NCBI GenBank assembly: GCA_036273855.1
Contig: DASUGU010000134.1
Location: 98,161-162,160 of the forward strand
Direction: 5' to 3'
DNA: 64,000 nt
DNA from: DATEPR01 sp036273855
Lineage (GTDB): Bacteria > Actinomycetota > Actinomycetes > Mycobacteriales > Pseudonocardiaceae
The translations under genes were made by a program, and so were the position numbers. The notes beneath the pieces are model-generated. The model was given only the letters and a program-made list of their open reading frames with translations. It did no database searches and was not told the DNA's origin. Shown here in pieces: positions 45,954 to 54,994 of this stretch. Numbering within the stretch: position 1 is the first letter of the stretch; every line of letters starts with the position of its first letter.

Positions 45954-47234
45954 GTGTCCGACCAATCGATGGCCGCACCCGTCAGCTCCGGTGGCGCGGT
46001 CGACGAGCAGCCACGCCGCAACGAATGGCTGCTGATCTCCTTCACCGGCACCACCAACACGGCCGACGCGGTGATGCGGGTGGCGCTGCCGCTGCTGGCC
46101 ACCCGGCTCACCCACTCCCCCGTGCTGATCGCCGCCGTGGCGGTCAGCCTGACATTGCCCTGGCTGCTCACCGCGCTGCACGCCGGGGTGATCGTGGACC
46201 GGATGAACCGGCGGTCGCTGATGGCGGGCGCCGAGTTCGCCAGGATGGCCGTGATCGCGGTCGTCCTGGTCACGGTGGTGACCAGGACGGTCAGCCTGCC
46301 GCTGATCTTCGTGGTGGCACTCGCCCTGGGCGTCGCCGAGGTGTTCGCCGTGCTGTCCGGCGCGTCGATCATCCCGTCGGTGGCGCCGAAGGCCCGGTGG
46401 CAGACACTCAACGCCCGCCTGGCCGCCGCCGAGTACGTCAGTTTCAGCTTCATCGGCGCACCGATCGGCGGCTTCCTCGTCGCGGCCGGATTCGCCGTGG
46501 CGCTGGGCACCACCGGCGCGATCTACCTGCTCGGCGCGCTGCTGCTGACCACGCTGGTCGGCAACTTCTCCGTGGCGCAGAAGGCGGAACGCAGGCCGGC
46601 GCGGGTGGAGATCCGCGAAGGGCTGTCGTTCCTGTGGCGGCACAAGCTGTTGTGTACGATGGCCGCGCTCATCTCGATCATGGCGGGCACCTGGGCGGCC
46701 TGGTACGCGATCATCCCCGCGTACGCCGTCGGCGGACCGCTGCACCTGACGTCGAGCCAGTACGGTTTCCTGCTGACCAGTCTCGGTGCCGGCGGTGTCA
46801 TCGGCACCGCGCTGGTCGGCCCGGCCAACCGGCTGATCGGCAGGCGCGCCACGATGTTCGCCAACATCATCGGCACGGTGCTCATGGTGGGCCTGCCCGC
46901 CGTGCTGCCCGAGGTCCGCTCCAGTGCCTGGCTGATCGGTGTGGCCGCGTTCCTGGCCGGCGTCGGCGGCACGCTGTGGACGGTCAACTCGCGGGTGATC
47001 AGCCAGTCGCTGGTGCCCAACGAGCTGCTCGGCCGGTTCAACGCGGCCAGCAGGCTGATCTCCTGGGGCATGGCGCCGATCGCGGCGGCGATCGCGGGCG
47101 GGTTGGCCCAGTTGTTCGGCTACCGGGTGGCGTTCGGTGTCTTCGCGGTGGCCTGCCTGCTGCTGATCTACCCGTTCCTGCGGGTGATCACGCCCGCCGG
47201 GGTGGCCGAGGCGGACGCCGCGACGAAGGAGTGA
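45954..47234 (+). CDS. MFS exporter (MFS_3/enterobactin exporter-like)
   Basis: A 426-residue transporter with about 12 hydrophobic segments. The loop 2-3 motif reads HAGVIVDRMNRRSLM, typical of the MFS_3 group that exports siderophores, macrolides and peptides. GTG start behind GGGAGG, 17 bases after the NRPS stop; the end overlaps the region of the following A-enzyme ribosome site. Being inside the NRPS operon, it is the best candidate for product export and self-protection. Confidence 0.87.
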   Translation: MSDQSMAAPVSSGGAVDEQPRRNEWLLISFTGTTNTADAVMRVALPLLATRLTHSPVLIAAVAVSLTLPWLLTALHAGVIVDRMNRRSLMAGAEFARMAVIAVVLVTVVTRTVSLPLIFVVALALGVAEVFAVLSGASIIPSVAPKARWQTLNARLAAAEYVSFSFIGAPIGGFLVAAGFAVALGTTGAIYLLGALLLTTLVGNFSVAQKAERRPARVEIREGLSFLWRHKLLCTMAALISIMAGTWAAWYAIIPAYAVGGPLHLTSSQYGFLLTSLGAGGVIGTALVGPANRLIGRRATMFANIIGTVLMVGLPAVLPEVRSSAWLIGVAAFLAGVGGTLWTVNSRVISQSLVPNELLGRFNAASRLISWGMAPIAAAIAGGLAQLFGYRVAFGVFAVACLLLIYPFLRVITPAGVAEADAATKE

Positions 47235-47236
47235 GC

Positions 47237-48760
47237 GTGATCGAGTCACAGGGCACGATGTACACGTGGTTCCGCGACTCGGTGGACCGCTGTCCGGACG
47301 CCACCGCCATCGAGGTGGGTCCGGACACGGTCACCTACCGGGACTTCGCCGTCCTGGTGGACCGGTTGGCGGCGGCACTGGTGGCGGCCGCGGGCGAGCG
47401 GCCGCGCGCGGTCGGGTTACTGGCCGCGCGCAGCCTCGCCAGCTACGCCGGCTACCTGGCCGGGCTCCGACTGGGCGCCGTGGTCGTACCGCTCAACCCG
47501 GCCTTCCCGCCCGATCGCAACCGGTCCACCTGTGTCGCGGCTGGCGTGGACGTGGTGGTGGCCGACGAATCCGGTGTCGGTCAACTCCCGGCCGGCATCG
47601 CCGCACTGCCGCTGGTGGGCCGGTGGCCTTCGTCGCTGCCGGCGCCGTGGCGGGAGGACTACGACGTCGACCCGGGCAGTGTGGCCTACCTGCTGTTCAC
47701 GTCCGGGTCGACCGGCACGCCCAAGGGTGTGCCGATCCGGCACCGGAACGTGGCCGGGTACGTGGCGCACTGCGTCGAGCGGTACGAGGTGACCCCCGGT
47801 TGCCGGCTGTCCCAGACGTTCGACCTGACCTTCGACCCGTCCGTGTTCGACCTGTTCGTGTCGTGGAGCACCGGCGCCACGCTGGTCGTGCCGTCGAGCG
47901 ACGAGGTGCTGACGCCGGCCCGGTTCGTCAACGACCGGGCCATCACCCACTGGTATTCGGTGCCGTCGGTGATCTCGCTGGCCCGGCGGTTGCGTGGGCT
48001 GCGGCCCGGTGCGATGCCGGACCTGCGGTGGAGTGCGTTCGCCGGCGAGCAGTTGACGTCGAGCCAGGCCCGCGACTGGGCCGCCGCCGCGCCGAACAGC
48101 GTGCTGGAGAACGCCTACGGCCCCACTGAGCTGACAGTGACGTGCACCGCGTACCGGCTGCCTTCTGACACCACGGCGTGGCCGGTGACATCCAACGGCA
48201 CCGTGCCCATCGGCCGGCCCAACGGCGGTCTCGACGCCGTGCTCGTCGGCGAGGACGGCGTGCCCGGTGATGACGGTGAGCTGTGCGTGCGTGGTGGGCA
48301 ACGGTTCGACGGCTACCTGGACCCGGCCCACAACCACGGCCGGTTCCACTCGGCCACGTTCGGCCCGGTGGCCGGCCTGCCCACGCCGGCCGACTGGTAC
48401 CGGACGGGCGATCGGGTGCGCCGGGAATCCGGCGAGTTCGTCCACATCGGACGGGTCGACGACCAGGTGAAGCTGCGGGGGTATCGAATCGAGCCGGGCG
48501 AGATCGAGGCGGTCCTGCGCGACCACCCGGCCGTGCACGACGTCGTGGTGATCCCGGCGACGACGGCCGGCGAGACCGTGTTGCACGCCCTGCACACCGG
48601 TGTTGCTGTCGATCCCACCGAGCTGATGAACGCGGTGCGGTCTCGGCTGCCGGAGTACATGGTGCCGGCCGCGGTGCACTACGTGGAGACGTTCCCGGTG
48701 AACGCCAGCGGCAAGATCGACCGCCGCCGGCTGGCGAGCGAGCTGGGCGACGCGCTCTGA
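47237..48760 (+). CDS. Freestanding NRPS adenylation enzyme 2
   Basis: A 507-residue A domain: A3 LFTSGSTGTPKG, A4 TFDLTFDPSVFDLF, A5 ENAYGPTELTVTC, A7 YRTGD, A8 GRVDDQVKLRGYRIEPGEIE and A10 NASGKIDRRR. Pocket residues by alignment to GrsA are D-P-F-Y-A-A-A-V-T-K. The A4 region resembles L-prolyl-PCP ligases. It is clearly related to the enzyme at 41969 and may have arisen by duplication. GTG 47237 has AAGGAG five bases upstream. Last gene of this plus-strand NRPS operon. Confidence 0.88.
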   Translation: MIESQGTMYTWFRDSVDRCPDATAIEVGPDTVTYRDFAVLVDRLAAALVAAAGERPRAVGLLAARSLASYAGYLAGLRLGAVVVPLNPAFPPDRNRSTCVAAGVDVVVADESGVGQLPAGIAALPLVGRWPSSLPAPWREDYDVDPGSVAYLLFTSGSTGTPKGVPIRHRNVAGYVAHCVERYEVTPGCRLSQTFDLTFDPSVFDLFVSWSTGATLVVPSSDEVLTPARFVNDRAITHWYSVPSVISLARRLRGLRPGAMPDLRWSAFAGEQLTSSQARDWAAAAPNSVLENAYGPTELTVTCTAYRLPSDTTAWPVTSNGTVPIGRPNGGLDAVLVGEDGVPGDDGELCVRGGQRFDGYLDPAHNHGRFHSATFGPVAGLPTPADWYRTGDRVRRESGEFVHIGRVDDQVKLRGYRIEPGEIEAVLRDHPAVHDVVVIPATTAGETVLHALHTGVAVDPTELMNAVRSRLPEYMVPAAVHYVETFPVNASGKIDRRRLASELGDAL

Positions 48761-49194
48761 TGTGGAGTGGCTGGGGGCGGGTGCGGTTCTTGGGTTGAGG
48801 TTGGCACGGGCCGCTCCCTCCCTTTGAGGGTTTGCGTTGGGCCATCACTGTAAAGGCCGCTACGCGTCGCTGCGCGATGGCCTTCGGCCAGCCTTGACAG
48901 CGAAGACCCGCGCAAAAGCAGGCTGGGTATGAGGGAGCGGCCAGGAATGAAGCGACAGTAAGCCCGAGCGCCTGGTCTTTGCCCGGCCGAGCGAAGTCAC
49001 AGTCCTGCCGGGGCGAAGCACGAGCTCGCCCCACCCTTGGTGGCACCGGCTTTCTGGACGATCCAGTCTTCTCCGGCCGAGCCAACCCCAACCCAAGAAC
49101 CGCCACGTACCGCCCCCACTACACCAAGATCCACCAACCCGGCACAACGCCGATCGGGAGCCAGCACAGGCCCGACCCCGCCTTCGAATTCCGT
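48761..49194. other. Non-coding gap between convergent NRPS operons
   Basis: About 430 bases between the stop of the second A enzyme and the stop of the BtrH-like gene. Its left half is occupied by the palindromic repeat element (48809-48943). The rest (48944-49194) has no convincing ORF, ribosome site or hairpin terminator. The convergent genes mean that transcripts from both sides end here. Confidence 0.6.
48809..48943. repeat. Palindromic intergenic element, copy 1
   Basis: A 135-base element bounded by the 12-base inverted ends GGCCGCTCCCTC and GAGGGAGCGGCC. Its core (48862-48902) is the reverse complement of the core of the element at 63018-63146, sharing TGGCCGAAGGCCATCGCG. No ORF lies inside. 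It resembles a MITE- or REPIN-type non-autonomous element. Confidence 0.75.
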
Positions 49195-50289
49195 TCAGCG
49201 CGTGCCCCGCACCCGACGCTCGAACGCCGCGCACAGCGAGTCGACGTCCCGCAACGCCTGGGGCGTCAGGTCGGTGTCGTCCAGCCGCACACCCAGCCGC
49301 ACCTCGGCCCGTTCCACGATCTCCACCAGGCGCAGCGAGTTGTAGTTCGGCAGATCCCGCAACGCAGCCCCGACAACACCAGCCCGCTCGTCGAGCCGCA
49401 GCACCTCACCGACCACGTCCACCAGCGCCGCCCGGATGCCGCCCCCGGCGAGCCGGGCCGCGATCGCGGCGTCCTCGTGCAGCAGCTCGCGCATCTCGTC
49501 CAGCACCGACGCCGGCGGACCACCCGCACTCCGACGCAGCACGACGTAACTCGTGGACGCCAGCGCCAGCCACGCCCGCGCCTGCGCCGCCATCTCCTCG
49601 GCCGGCAGGCCCTGCCGTTCCAGCCAGGCGGTGTGCAGCAGCCGGGACCGCCCGAGCAGCCAGATGTCCAGCACCAGATCGGACGGCGCCGCCAGGTACT
49701 CCTCGATGGCCGGTCCCGCCGCGGCCAGGCTGTGCGCATTGGCGCGGAGCACGTCCTCGGGCGACGTCACCGGGCCGGCCGCGAGACGGAGCACGGTCGC
49801 CGACGGCACACACGCGTCCAGCTCGGCATCCGTGATCCGCCACACGCCTGCCCGGCACTCGCCCCATGCCGTGTCGTCGTGATAGGCGTCCGCCACAGTG
49901 TTCGGCCCCGCCAGGATGAACGTGTGGTCGGTGTGCTGTCTGCCGAACAAGGGTATCCACTGTAACTGGAAGGCATCCGTGACCACATAGAGCGGCCCGT
50001 GCTCGGCCACCAGTGCGCGCAGCGCGAGACCGTCGACGCCGTCCCACCGTTGCTCGACCCGCAGGCCGAGCAGGTCGTCAGCGGCGGCCAGCCGATGCTC
50101 CAGTGATGCGGCCACCCGGGCGGCTCCCGGCTCGGTCTCGAACCGCAGCGGCGCACCTAAGGCCAAATGAGCACCCGCGCCGCCGAGCCGATCGGCCACG
50201 GCGGCCAGGTTCGTCTGCACGCAGTCCAGGGCGTCCGCCCGGACGGTCTCCAGCACCGGCGTCCAGATCCGGTCGTAGGTCGGGGTCAC
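49195..50289 (-). CDS. BtrH-like acyltransferase domain fused to a carrier protein
   Basis: A 364-residue protein. The N-terminal part (RADALDCVQTNLAAVADRLG, then PLYVVTDAFQLQWIPLFGRQHTDHTFILAG) resembles the butirosin BtrH N-terminal/C39-like fold, with a candidate nucleophile Cys near residue 20 and a His in HTDHTF. The last 90 residues are a carrier protein (LRDLPNYNSLRLVEIVERAEVRLGV, LRDVDSLCAAF). BtrH transfers an acyl group from an ACP to an aminoglycoside amine; here donor carrier and transferase may be one chain. GTG start overlapping the SDR stop (GTGA). Confidence 0.7.
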   Translation of the reverse strand: MTPTYDRIWTPVLETVRADALDCVQTNLAAVADRLGGAGAHLALGAPLRFETEPGAARVAASLEHRLAAADDLLGLRVEQRWDGVDGLALRALVAEHGPLYVVTDAFQLQWIPLFGRQHTDHTFILAGPNTVADAYHDDTAWGECRAGVWRITDAELDACVPSATVLRLAAGPVTSPEDVLRANAHSLAAAGPAIEEYLAAPSDLVLDIWLLGRSRLLHTAWLERQGLPAEEMAAQARAWLALASTSYVVLRRSAGGPPASVLDEMRELLHEDAAIAARLAGGGIRAALVDVVGEVLRLDERAGVVGAALRDLPNYNSLRLVEIVERAEVRLGVRLDDTDLTPQALRDVDSLCAAFERRVRGTR

Positions 50290-51014
50290 CACATGAACTG
50301 CCCACCGTCCACAATGATCTTCTGCCCGGTCAGGTACGTACTGCCGGGCCCGACGAGGAACTCCAGCGCGTCGGCGACGTCCTTGGTCGTGCCGAGGCGG
50401 CCGTGCGGGATCTCGGCGGCCATCCTGGCCCGCTCGCACGGGTCGTCCAGCCGGAACCTGGTGACCACCTCGTCGGTCTCGATCGCCCCCGGGATCAGGC
50501 AGTTCACCCGCACCTTCGGCGCCAGTTCCAGCGCCAGGCACTTGGTGAACTGGAGCAGCCCGGCCTTGCTCGCGCAGTAGTTCACCCCGTTGACCCTCGG
50601 GCGAATCCCGGTCGTGGCACCGACGTTGACCACCACACCGCCCTCGTCGAGCATCGCGGGCACCAGCGCGCGGCACAGGTGGAACACGCCGGACAGGTTG
50701 GTGTCCAGCACCTGGTGCCAATCGCGTGCCGACATGGTGAGGAACGGCTTGTCGACGTTGACGCCCGCGTTGTTGACCAGCACGGCCGGTGCGCCGAAGC
50801 GGGCCAGCAGGTCGTCGCCGGCCGTGGCCACCGCATCGGCGTCGGCGACATCCAGTCGCAGCGCGTGGATCGACGTCCCCGCCACGGCACGCGCGGCCGC
50901 GTCGTCACGCCGGTAGAGCGCGACGACGCGGTGACCCAGTTCGACCAGCCGACGGCTCAGCGCCAACCCGATGCCACGGGTGCCCCCGCTGACCACCGCC
51001 AGCGGCGCACTCAC
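50286..51014 (-). CDS. Short-chain dehydrogenase/reductase (FabG-like)
   Basis: A 242-residue classical SDR: VVSGGTRGIGLALSRRLV (NADPH loop), LVNNAGVN, and the catalytic residues Tyr and Lys in NYCASKAGLLQFTKCLALEL. The C-terminus FLVGPGSTYLTGQKIIVDGG is typical of 3-oxoacyl-ACP reductases. It overlaps both the thioesterase stop and the BtrH-like start. It probably reduces a carrier-bound ketone or the ring imine/hydrazone of a pathway intermediate. Confidence 0.87.
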   Translation of the reverse strand: MSAPLAVVSGGTRGIGLALSRRLVELGHRVVALYRRDDAAARAVAGTSIHALRLDVADADAVATAGDDLLARFGAPAVLVNNAGVNVDKPFLTMSARDWHQVLDTNLSGVFHLCRALVPAMLDEGGVVVNVGATTGIRPRVNGVNYCASKAGLLQFTKCLALELAPKVRVNCLIPGAIETDEVVTRFRLDDPCERARMAAEIPHGRLGTTKDVADALEFLVGPGSTYLTGQKIIVDGGQFMW

Positions 51015-51715
51015 GCCTCCCCCATGAACGTGTCGATCTCGCCGATGAGCCGGTCCAGGTGCTCGGGCTCGAACACCGAGTAGTGGTCGGTGTCCAGGGT
51101 GGACGTCCGCAGGTCGGGCGCCACTTCCCGCCACCGCCGCAGCGCGACGTCCCGTCCGGAGATGCCGTCGGTGCCGGTGTCCGGGCACATCAGCAGCAGC
51201 ACGCGACCCGGGTACCGGCGCTCGACGGCGTATCCGGCCAGCGCGGTCACCTGGGCGCGGAACGTGCGCTCCACCCGTCGCACGGTCTGCTCGTCCGCCC
51301 TCGGACCCAGACCGGCCACGATGATGTCCCAGATCCGCTCGTCGTCCGCCTCGACCGACGGCCGGCGCAACGGTGAGCTGTCCACGATCACCAGGTCGGG
51401 CCGCAGCCCCCGATCGGCCAGGCGCACGCCCATCTCCCACGCGATGGTGCCGCCGAGCGACCACCCGAAGACCAGCGCGGGAGTGCGCTCCCCCAGGGCG
51501 CCCAGCGCGGACTCGGCCATCGCGGTGACGCTGTCCTCGGGCGTCTCGTCCGGCAGCAGCCCGGCGGGCCGCACCGCGGACACGTTGTAGGTCGATCCGA
51601 GGTGCGACGCGAGCCGGAGGTAGGAGTTCATCCCGCCACCCGCGCCGGGCAGCATCACGCACAGTGGCCGGTCACCACGACGTACCAACGTCACCAGCCT
51701 GCCCGGGACGGCCAT
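51011..51715 (-). CDS. Type II thioesterase
   Basis: A 234-residue GrsT-like thioesterase: LCVMLPGAGGGMNSYLRLA, nucleophile elbow FGWSLGGTIAWEM, the Asp in PDTGTDGIS region, and the catalytic His in STLDTDHYSVFEPEHLDRL. Type II TEs clear misloaded carriers in NRPS systems. The ATG overlaps the stop of the C-A-PCP gene. GTG 51718 is an alternative start. It probably proofreads the several freestanding carriers of this cluster. Confidence 0.88.
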   Translation of the reverse strand: MAVPGRLVTLVRRGDRPLCVMLPGAGGGMNSYLRLASHLGSTYNVSAVRPAGLLPDETPEDSVTAMAESALGALGERTPALVFGWSLGGTIAWEMGVRLADRGLRPDLVIVDSSPLRRPSVEADDERIWDIIVAGLGPRADEQTVRRVERTFRAQVTALAGYAVERRYPGRVLLLMCPDTGTDGISGRDVALRRWREVAPDLRTSTLDTDHYSVFEPEHLDRLIGEIDTFMGEA

Positions 51716-54700
51716 CACGCGGCCGCCTTCCGGACCAGCCCGGCGAGGGTCGCCACGGTGGGGGCGCGGAAGAACTCCACCAGCTGCACGGCCACGCCGT
51801 AGCGCTCCTGCACCTGGCCCAGCACGGTGAAGATGTTCAGCGAGTGGGCGCCGTACTGGAGTACCGGCCGGTCGCGCTCGACCACCGGGACGTTGAGCAC
51901 CTCGGCCCAGATCTCGGCGAGTTCGCGCTCCAGGTCGTCCGCGTACTCGGCGGCGGGCGCGACATCCTCGGCGCGTTCGGCGACCACCTGGTCGGCCATG
52001 GTCAGCAGCGCGACCCGGTCGGTCTTGCCGCTGCCGGACGTGGGCACCGACTCGATGTCGATCACCAGCGCGGGCACCATGTAGGCGGGCAGCCGGTCGG
52101 CGAGCGCACCACGCACGGCCTCGTGATCCGGCGTGGCGCCGGATTCGGGCACCAGGAACAGGACCAGCGAGCGGTCGGCGTCGGCACCGCGGACCGCGGC
52201 CACCGCCTGCCGCACGCCGGGCAGCCCGATCGCGGCGGCCTCCAGTTCGCCCAGTTCCACCCGGTAGCCGCGGATCTTCACCTGCGTGTCGTCGCGGCCG
52301 AGGAAGATCAGCGCGCCCTGCTCGTCCCGCACGACCTGGTCACCGGTCCGGTAGAGGGTGCCGGCACCGGCGAACCGGTCGGGCAGGAACCGTTCCGCCG
52401 TGCGTTCGGCGTCGTTGAGGTAGCCGTCCGCGGGCGCCGTGCCACCGAGCAACAGCTCACCGGGCACGCCGGCGGGCGCGAGATGACCGGTCACGTCGAC
52501 CACGTACGCCGTCACCCCCGGCAGCGGCAGCCCGATCGGGACGTGGTGCGGCCACGGCGGATCGGCGGCGGTGAGCCTGCGGGTGGTGGCCGCGTTGGTC
52601 TCGGTCGGTCCGTAGTGGTTGACCATCGTGCAGTGCGGGTTCTCCTCGAAGAACACGCGGATCTCGTCGTCCACCAGCAACTGCTCGCCGGACACGCACA
52701 GGTAGCGCAGCGCGGGCAGCAGCAGCCGCTGGGCCCGCACCGACTGGACGAACGGCCGCAGCGCCGCGACCGGCAGGTACAGGTGGGTGACCTCGGTGTC
52801 GGCGACCCTGCGCACCACGGCCGGGAAGTCGCGTCGGTCGGCCGGTTCGCGGGACACCACGGTGCCGCCGGCCAGCAGCGTGGGCAGGATCTCCTGGTAC
52901 GACACGTCGAATCCGGCCGGCGCGTACTGCAGGAACCTGCTGTCCCCGGTCTGGTCGAGGGCGGCGATCTGCCACGCGGCGATGTTCAGCAGCGGCCGGT
53001 GCCCCATGAGCACGCCCTTGGGCTGCCCGGTCGAGCCGGAGGTGAACATCACGTACCCGGCCGAGTCGGGCGTCGCCGCGGACGGTACGTCCACTTCGGA
53101 CTCCAGCTCGTCGGGCGGGACCACCTCGACATCCGCCGACAGGTCGGCGCCGATCACCAACCGGCACCCGGAATGCCGGACCATGTAGGACAACCGATCG
53201 CCGGGCAGGCTCGCGTCCAGCGGCAGGTAGGTCGCGCCCCGGCGCAGCACGGCCAGGATCGCCACGACCGTGTCGGCCAGCGAGTCCAGCCGCAGCCCCA
53301 CCACGTCGCCCTGCCCCACACCGCGGGCCGCGAGACCGGCCGCCACCCGTCGGGCCAGCCGGGACAGTTCACCGAAGGTCAGCGTCCGGCCGGGTTCCTC
53401 GATCGCCGCCGCGTCCGGCGTGCGCCGAGCGGTGTTCGCGAACCACTCGCTCAACGTCGCCGCCGGCGCGGTCGATGGCAGGCCGTCGTCGCGCCTGCTC
53501 TGCGTCGTGGACGCGTCGGCGAACAGTTCGGCGAGCGTCAGCGTGCCGTCGGTGGCCGCCCGGCGCACGGCGGAGCGCAGCGAGTCCAGCAGCCCGTCGG
53601 CCACGGCGGGCGGGATCAGGCCGGGGTCGTACTCCAGTTCCAGCAGCCACCGGCCGTGCACCGGGGTGGCGCCCAGCCACAGGTCGAACTTGGCCGTGCC
53701 GTTGCCCGGCTCCAGCGCGCCCACGACGGCACCGGTCCCGGTGGCCGGGTCGAATGTGTCCTGCATGGCCAGCATGCAGGAGAACAGGGGGTTGCGGTCG
53801 TTCGTGCGGTCCGGCTGCACGGCGGCGACGAGCTGGTTGAACGGCACGTCCACGGCCGACCGGCAGTGGTCGACGGCGGCCCGGACCACCGTGCCCAGAT
53901 GCTCGTCGACCGTACGGTTCCAGTCCACGTCGACCGTGACCGGCAACGTGTTGACGAAGAACCCGCACAGGTCGAAGGCACCGATGGTGCGCCGCGCGGT
54001 GAACGGGCTGCCGACCAGCACCTGGGACACGCCGCCGTGACGGGCGAGCACGGTGCCGTACAACGCGGTCAGCGCCACGAACGGCGTGATGCCCAGCCGC
54101 TTGCAGGTCGCCTGCAGCCGGTCGGTCTCCTGCTCGGTCAGCGTCCACGAGATACGGGTGCCGTGGAAGTCGGTCTGCTGCGGGCGGCCCGGCCGGGGGT
54201 AGAGCACCAGCGGTGGCACGCCACGCAGCTGCTCCGCCCACTCGGTGACGCGCGCGGTGGTCTTGTCGGCGCCCGCCGCGCGCTGCTGCGCGGCGAGTTC
54301 CTTGGCGAGCGCGGTCTCCCGGGCGGTGCGGAGCTTCTCGACGTCCAGCCCACCGGCGAGCGCCAGGTCCAGGTCGCGCACCAGCGGGCCCATGGAGACG
54401 CCGTCGCCGACCAGGTGGTGCCCGCAGATCAGGATGGCCGCCGCGCTGTCGTCGTTGGCGCGCACGAAGCCGAAGCGGTACACCGGACCGGCGGCCAGGT
54501 CGAACGGTGTCCGGCCGATGTCACGGCCCAGCGCGGCCAGGGTCGCCGCGTAGTCGGCGGGCGGTACCGTGACCGACTCCAGCGGCAGGGTTTCGGCCGT
54601 GGGCGGTGGTTGCAGGACGGCGCACATCTCCGGGTGCAGGATGAACACCTGGCGCAGCGCGGGCTGCACGGTGACGAGCGCGACGAGCGCCCCGACGACG

Positions 54701-54864
54701 GTGTCGGTCAACGAGCCGGTGCACCGTGTCGGGTCGAGGTCGAACTGGATGACCTGGTTGTAGATCTGTCTGGTCGGGACCAGGTTGTCCACGACCAGCA
54801 GCCCCTTCTGGGACTCGGTGATGGGCAGCGTCGCCGGGGCGGCCGGCCGGAGTTCCGTGGTCAT
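51715..54864 (-). CDS. NRPS module: condensation-adenylation-carrier
   Basis: A 1049-residue module. The C domain has CGHHLVGDGVS (HHxxxDG). The A domain has FTSGSTGQPKG, A4 YAPAGFDVSYQEIL, A5 VNHYGPTETN, A7 LYRTGD, A8 GRDDTQVKIRGYRVELGELE and A10 SGKTDRVAL. The carrier has YGAHSLNIFT. Pocket residues by alignment to GrsA read D-V-Q-Y-C-S-H-A-A-K; the D-V-Q start and His322 recall proline-type codes, but the rest differs. The ATG at 54864 has no Shine-Dalgarno. It is the first gene of the minus-strand unit with TE, SDR and the BtrH-like gene, divergent from the kinase operon. Confidence 0.9.
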   Translation of the reverse strand: MTTELRPAAPATLPITESQKGLLVVDNLVPTRQIYNQVIQFDLDPTRCTGSLTDTVVGALVALVTVQPALRQVFILHPEMCAVLQPPPTAETLPLESVTVPPADYAATLAALGRDIGRTPFDLAAGPVYRFGFVRANDDSAAAILICGHHLVGDGVSMGPLVRDLDLALAGGLDVEKLRTARETALAKELAAQQRAAGADKTTARVTEWAEQLRGVPPLVLYPRPGRPQQTDFHGTRISWTLTEQETDRLQATCKRLGITPFVALTALYGTVLARHGGVSQVLVGSPFTARRTIGAFDLCGFFVNTLPVTVDVDWNRTVDEHLGTVVRAAVDHCRSAVDVPFNQLVAAVQPDRTNDRNPLFSCMLAMQDTFDPATGTGAVVGALEPGNGTAKFDLWLGATPVHGRWLLELEYDPGLIPPAVADGLLDSLRSAVRRAATDGTLTLAELFADASTTQSRRDDGLPSTAPAATLSEWFANTARRTPDAAAIEEPGRTLTFGELSRLARRVAAGLAARGVGQGDVVGLRLDSLADTVVAILAVLRRGATYLPLDASLPGDRLSYMVRHSGCRLVIGADLSADVEVVPPDELESEVDVPSAATPDSAGYVMFTSGSTGQPKGVLMGHRPLLNIAAWQIAALDQTGDSRFLQYAPAGFDVSYQEILPTLLAGGTVVSREPADRRDFPAVVRRVADTEVTHLYLPVAALRPFVQSVRAQRLLLPALRYLCVSGEQLLVDDEIRVFFEENPHCTMVNHYGPTETNAATTRRLTAADPPWPHHVPIGLPLPGVTAYVVDVTGHLAPAGVPGELLLGGTAPADGYLNDAERTAERFLPDRFAGAGTLYRTGDQVVRDEQGALIFLGRDDTQVKIRGYRVELGELEAAAIGLPGVRQAVAAVRGADADRSLVLFLVPESGATPDHEAVRGALADRLPAYMVPALVIDIESVPTSGSGKTDRVALLTMADQVVAERAEDVAPAAEYADDLERELAEIWAEVLNVPVVERDRPVLQYGAHSLNIFTVLGQVQERYGVAVQLVEFFRAPTVATLAGLVRKAAA

Positions 54865-54883
54865 ACCGGCAGAGTCGCCAGCC

Positions 54884-54975
54884 CGGATGTTGTGCCGATG
54901 TCGCGCCGATGCAGTCCCGGTGTGGCGCGGCCGCAACACCACTGGCGTATCGCGAGCACATCGGCGCTACATCCG
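54884..54975. promoter_or_regulatory. Nested inverted repeats in a divergent promoter
   Basis: Arms at 54884-54901 and 54958-54975 are reverse complements at 16 of 18 positions (consensus CGGATGTnGnGCCGATGT). Inside lies a second dyad, 54919-54940 (GGTGT...ACACC around GCGGCCGC). The pair flanks the whole gap between the divergent NRPS and kinase operons, as expected for two operator sites of one regulator controlling both. Confidence 0.65.
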
Positions 54976-54994
54976 CCGTGGCAAGCATGAGCCC

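Noticed and set aside
45848..48760. 970-residue open frame reading through the MFS gene into the second A enzyme
   Set aside because: The first half is a low-complexity shadow of the MFS gene; only the part from GTG 47237 has adenylation motifs and a ribosome site.
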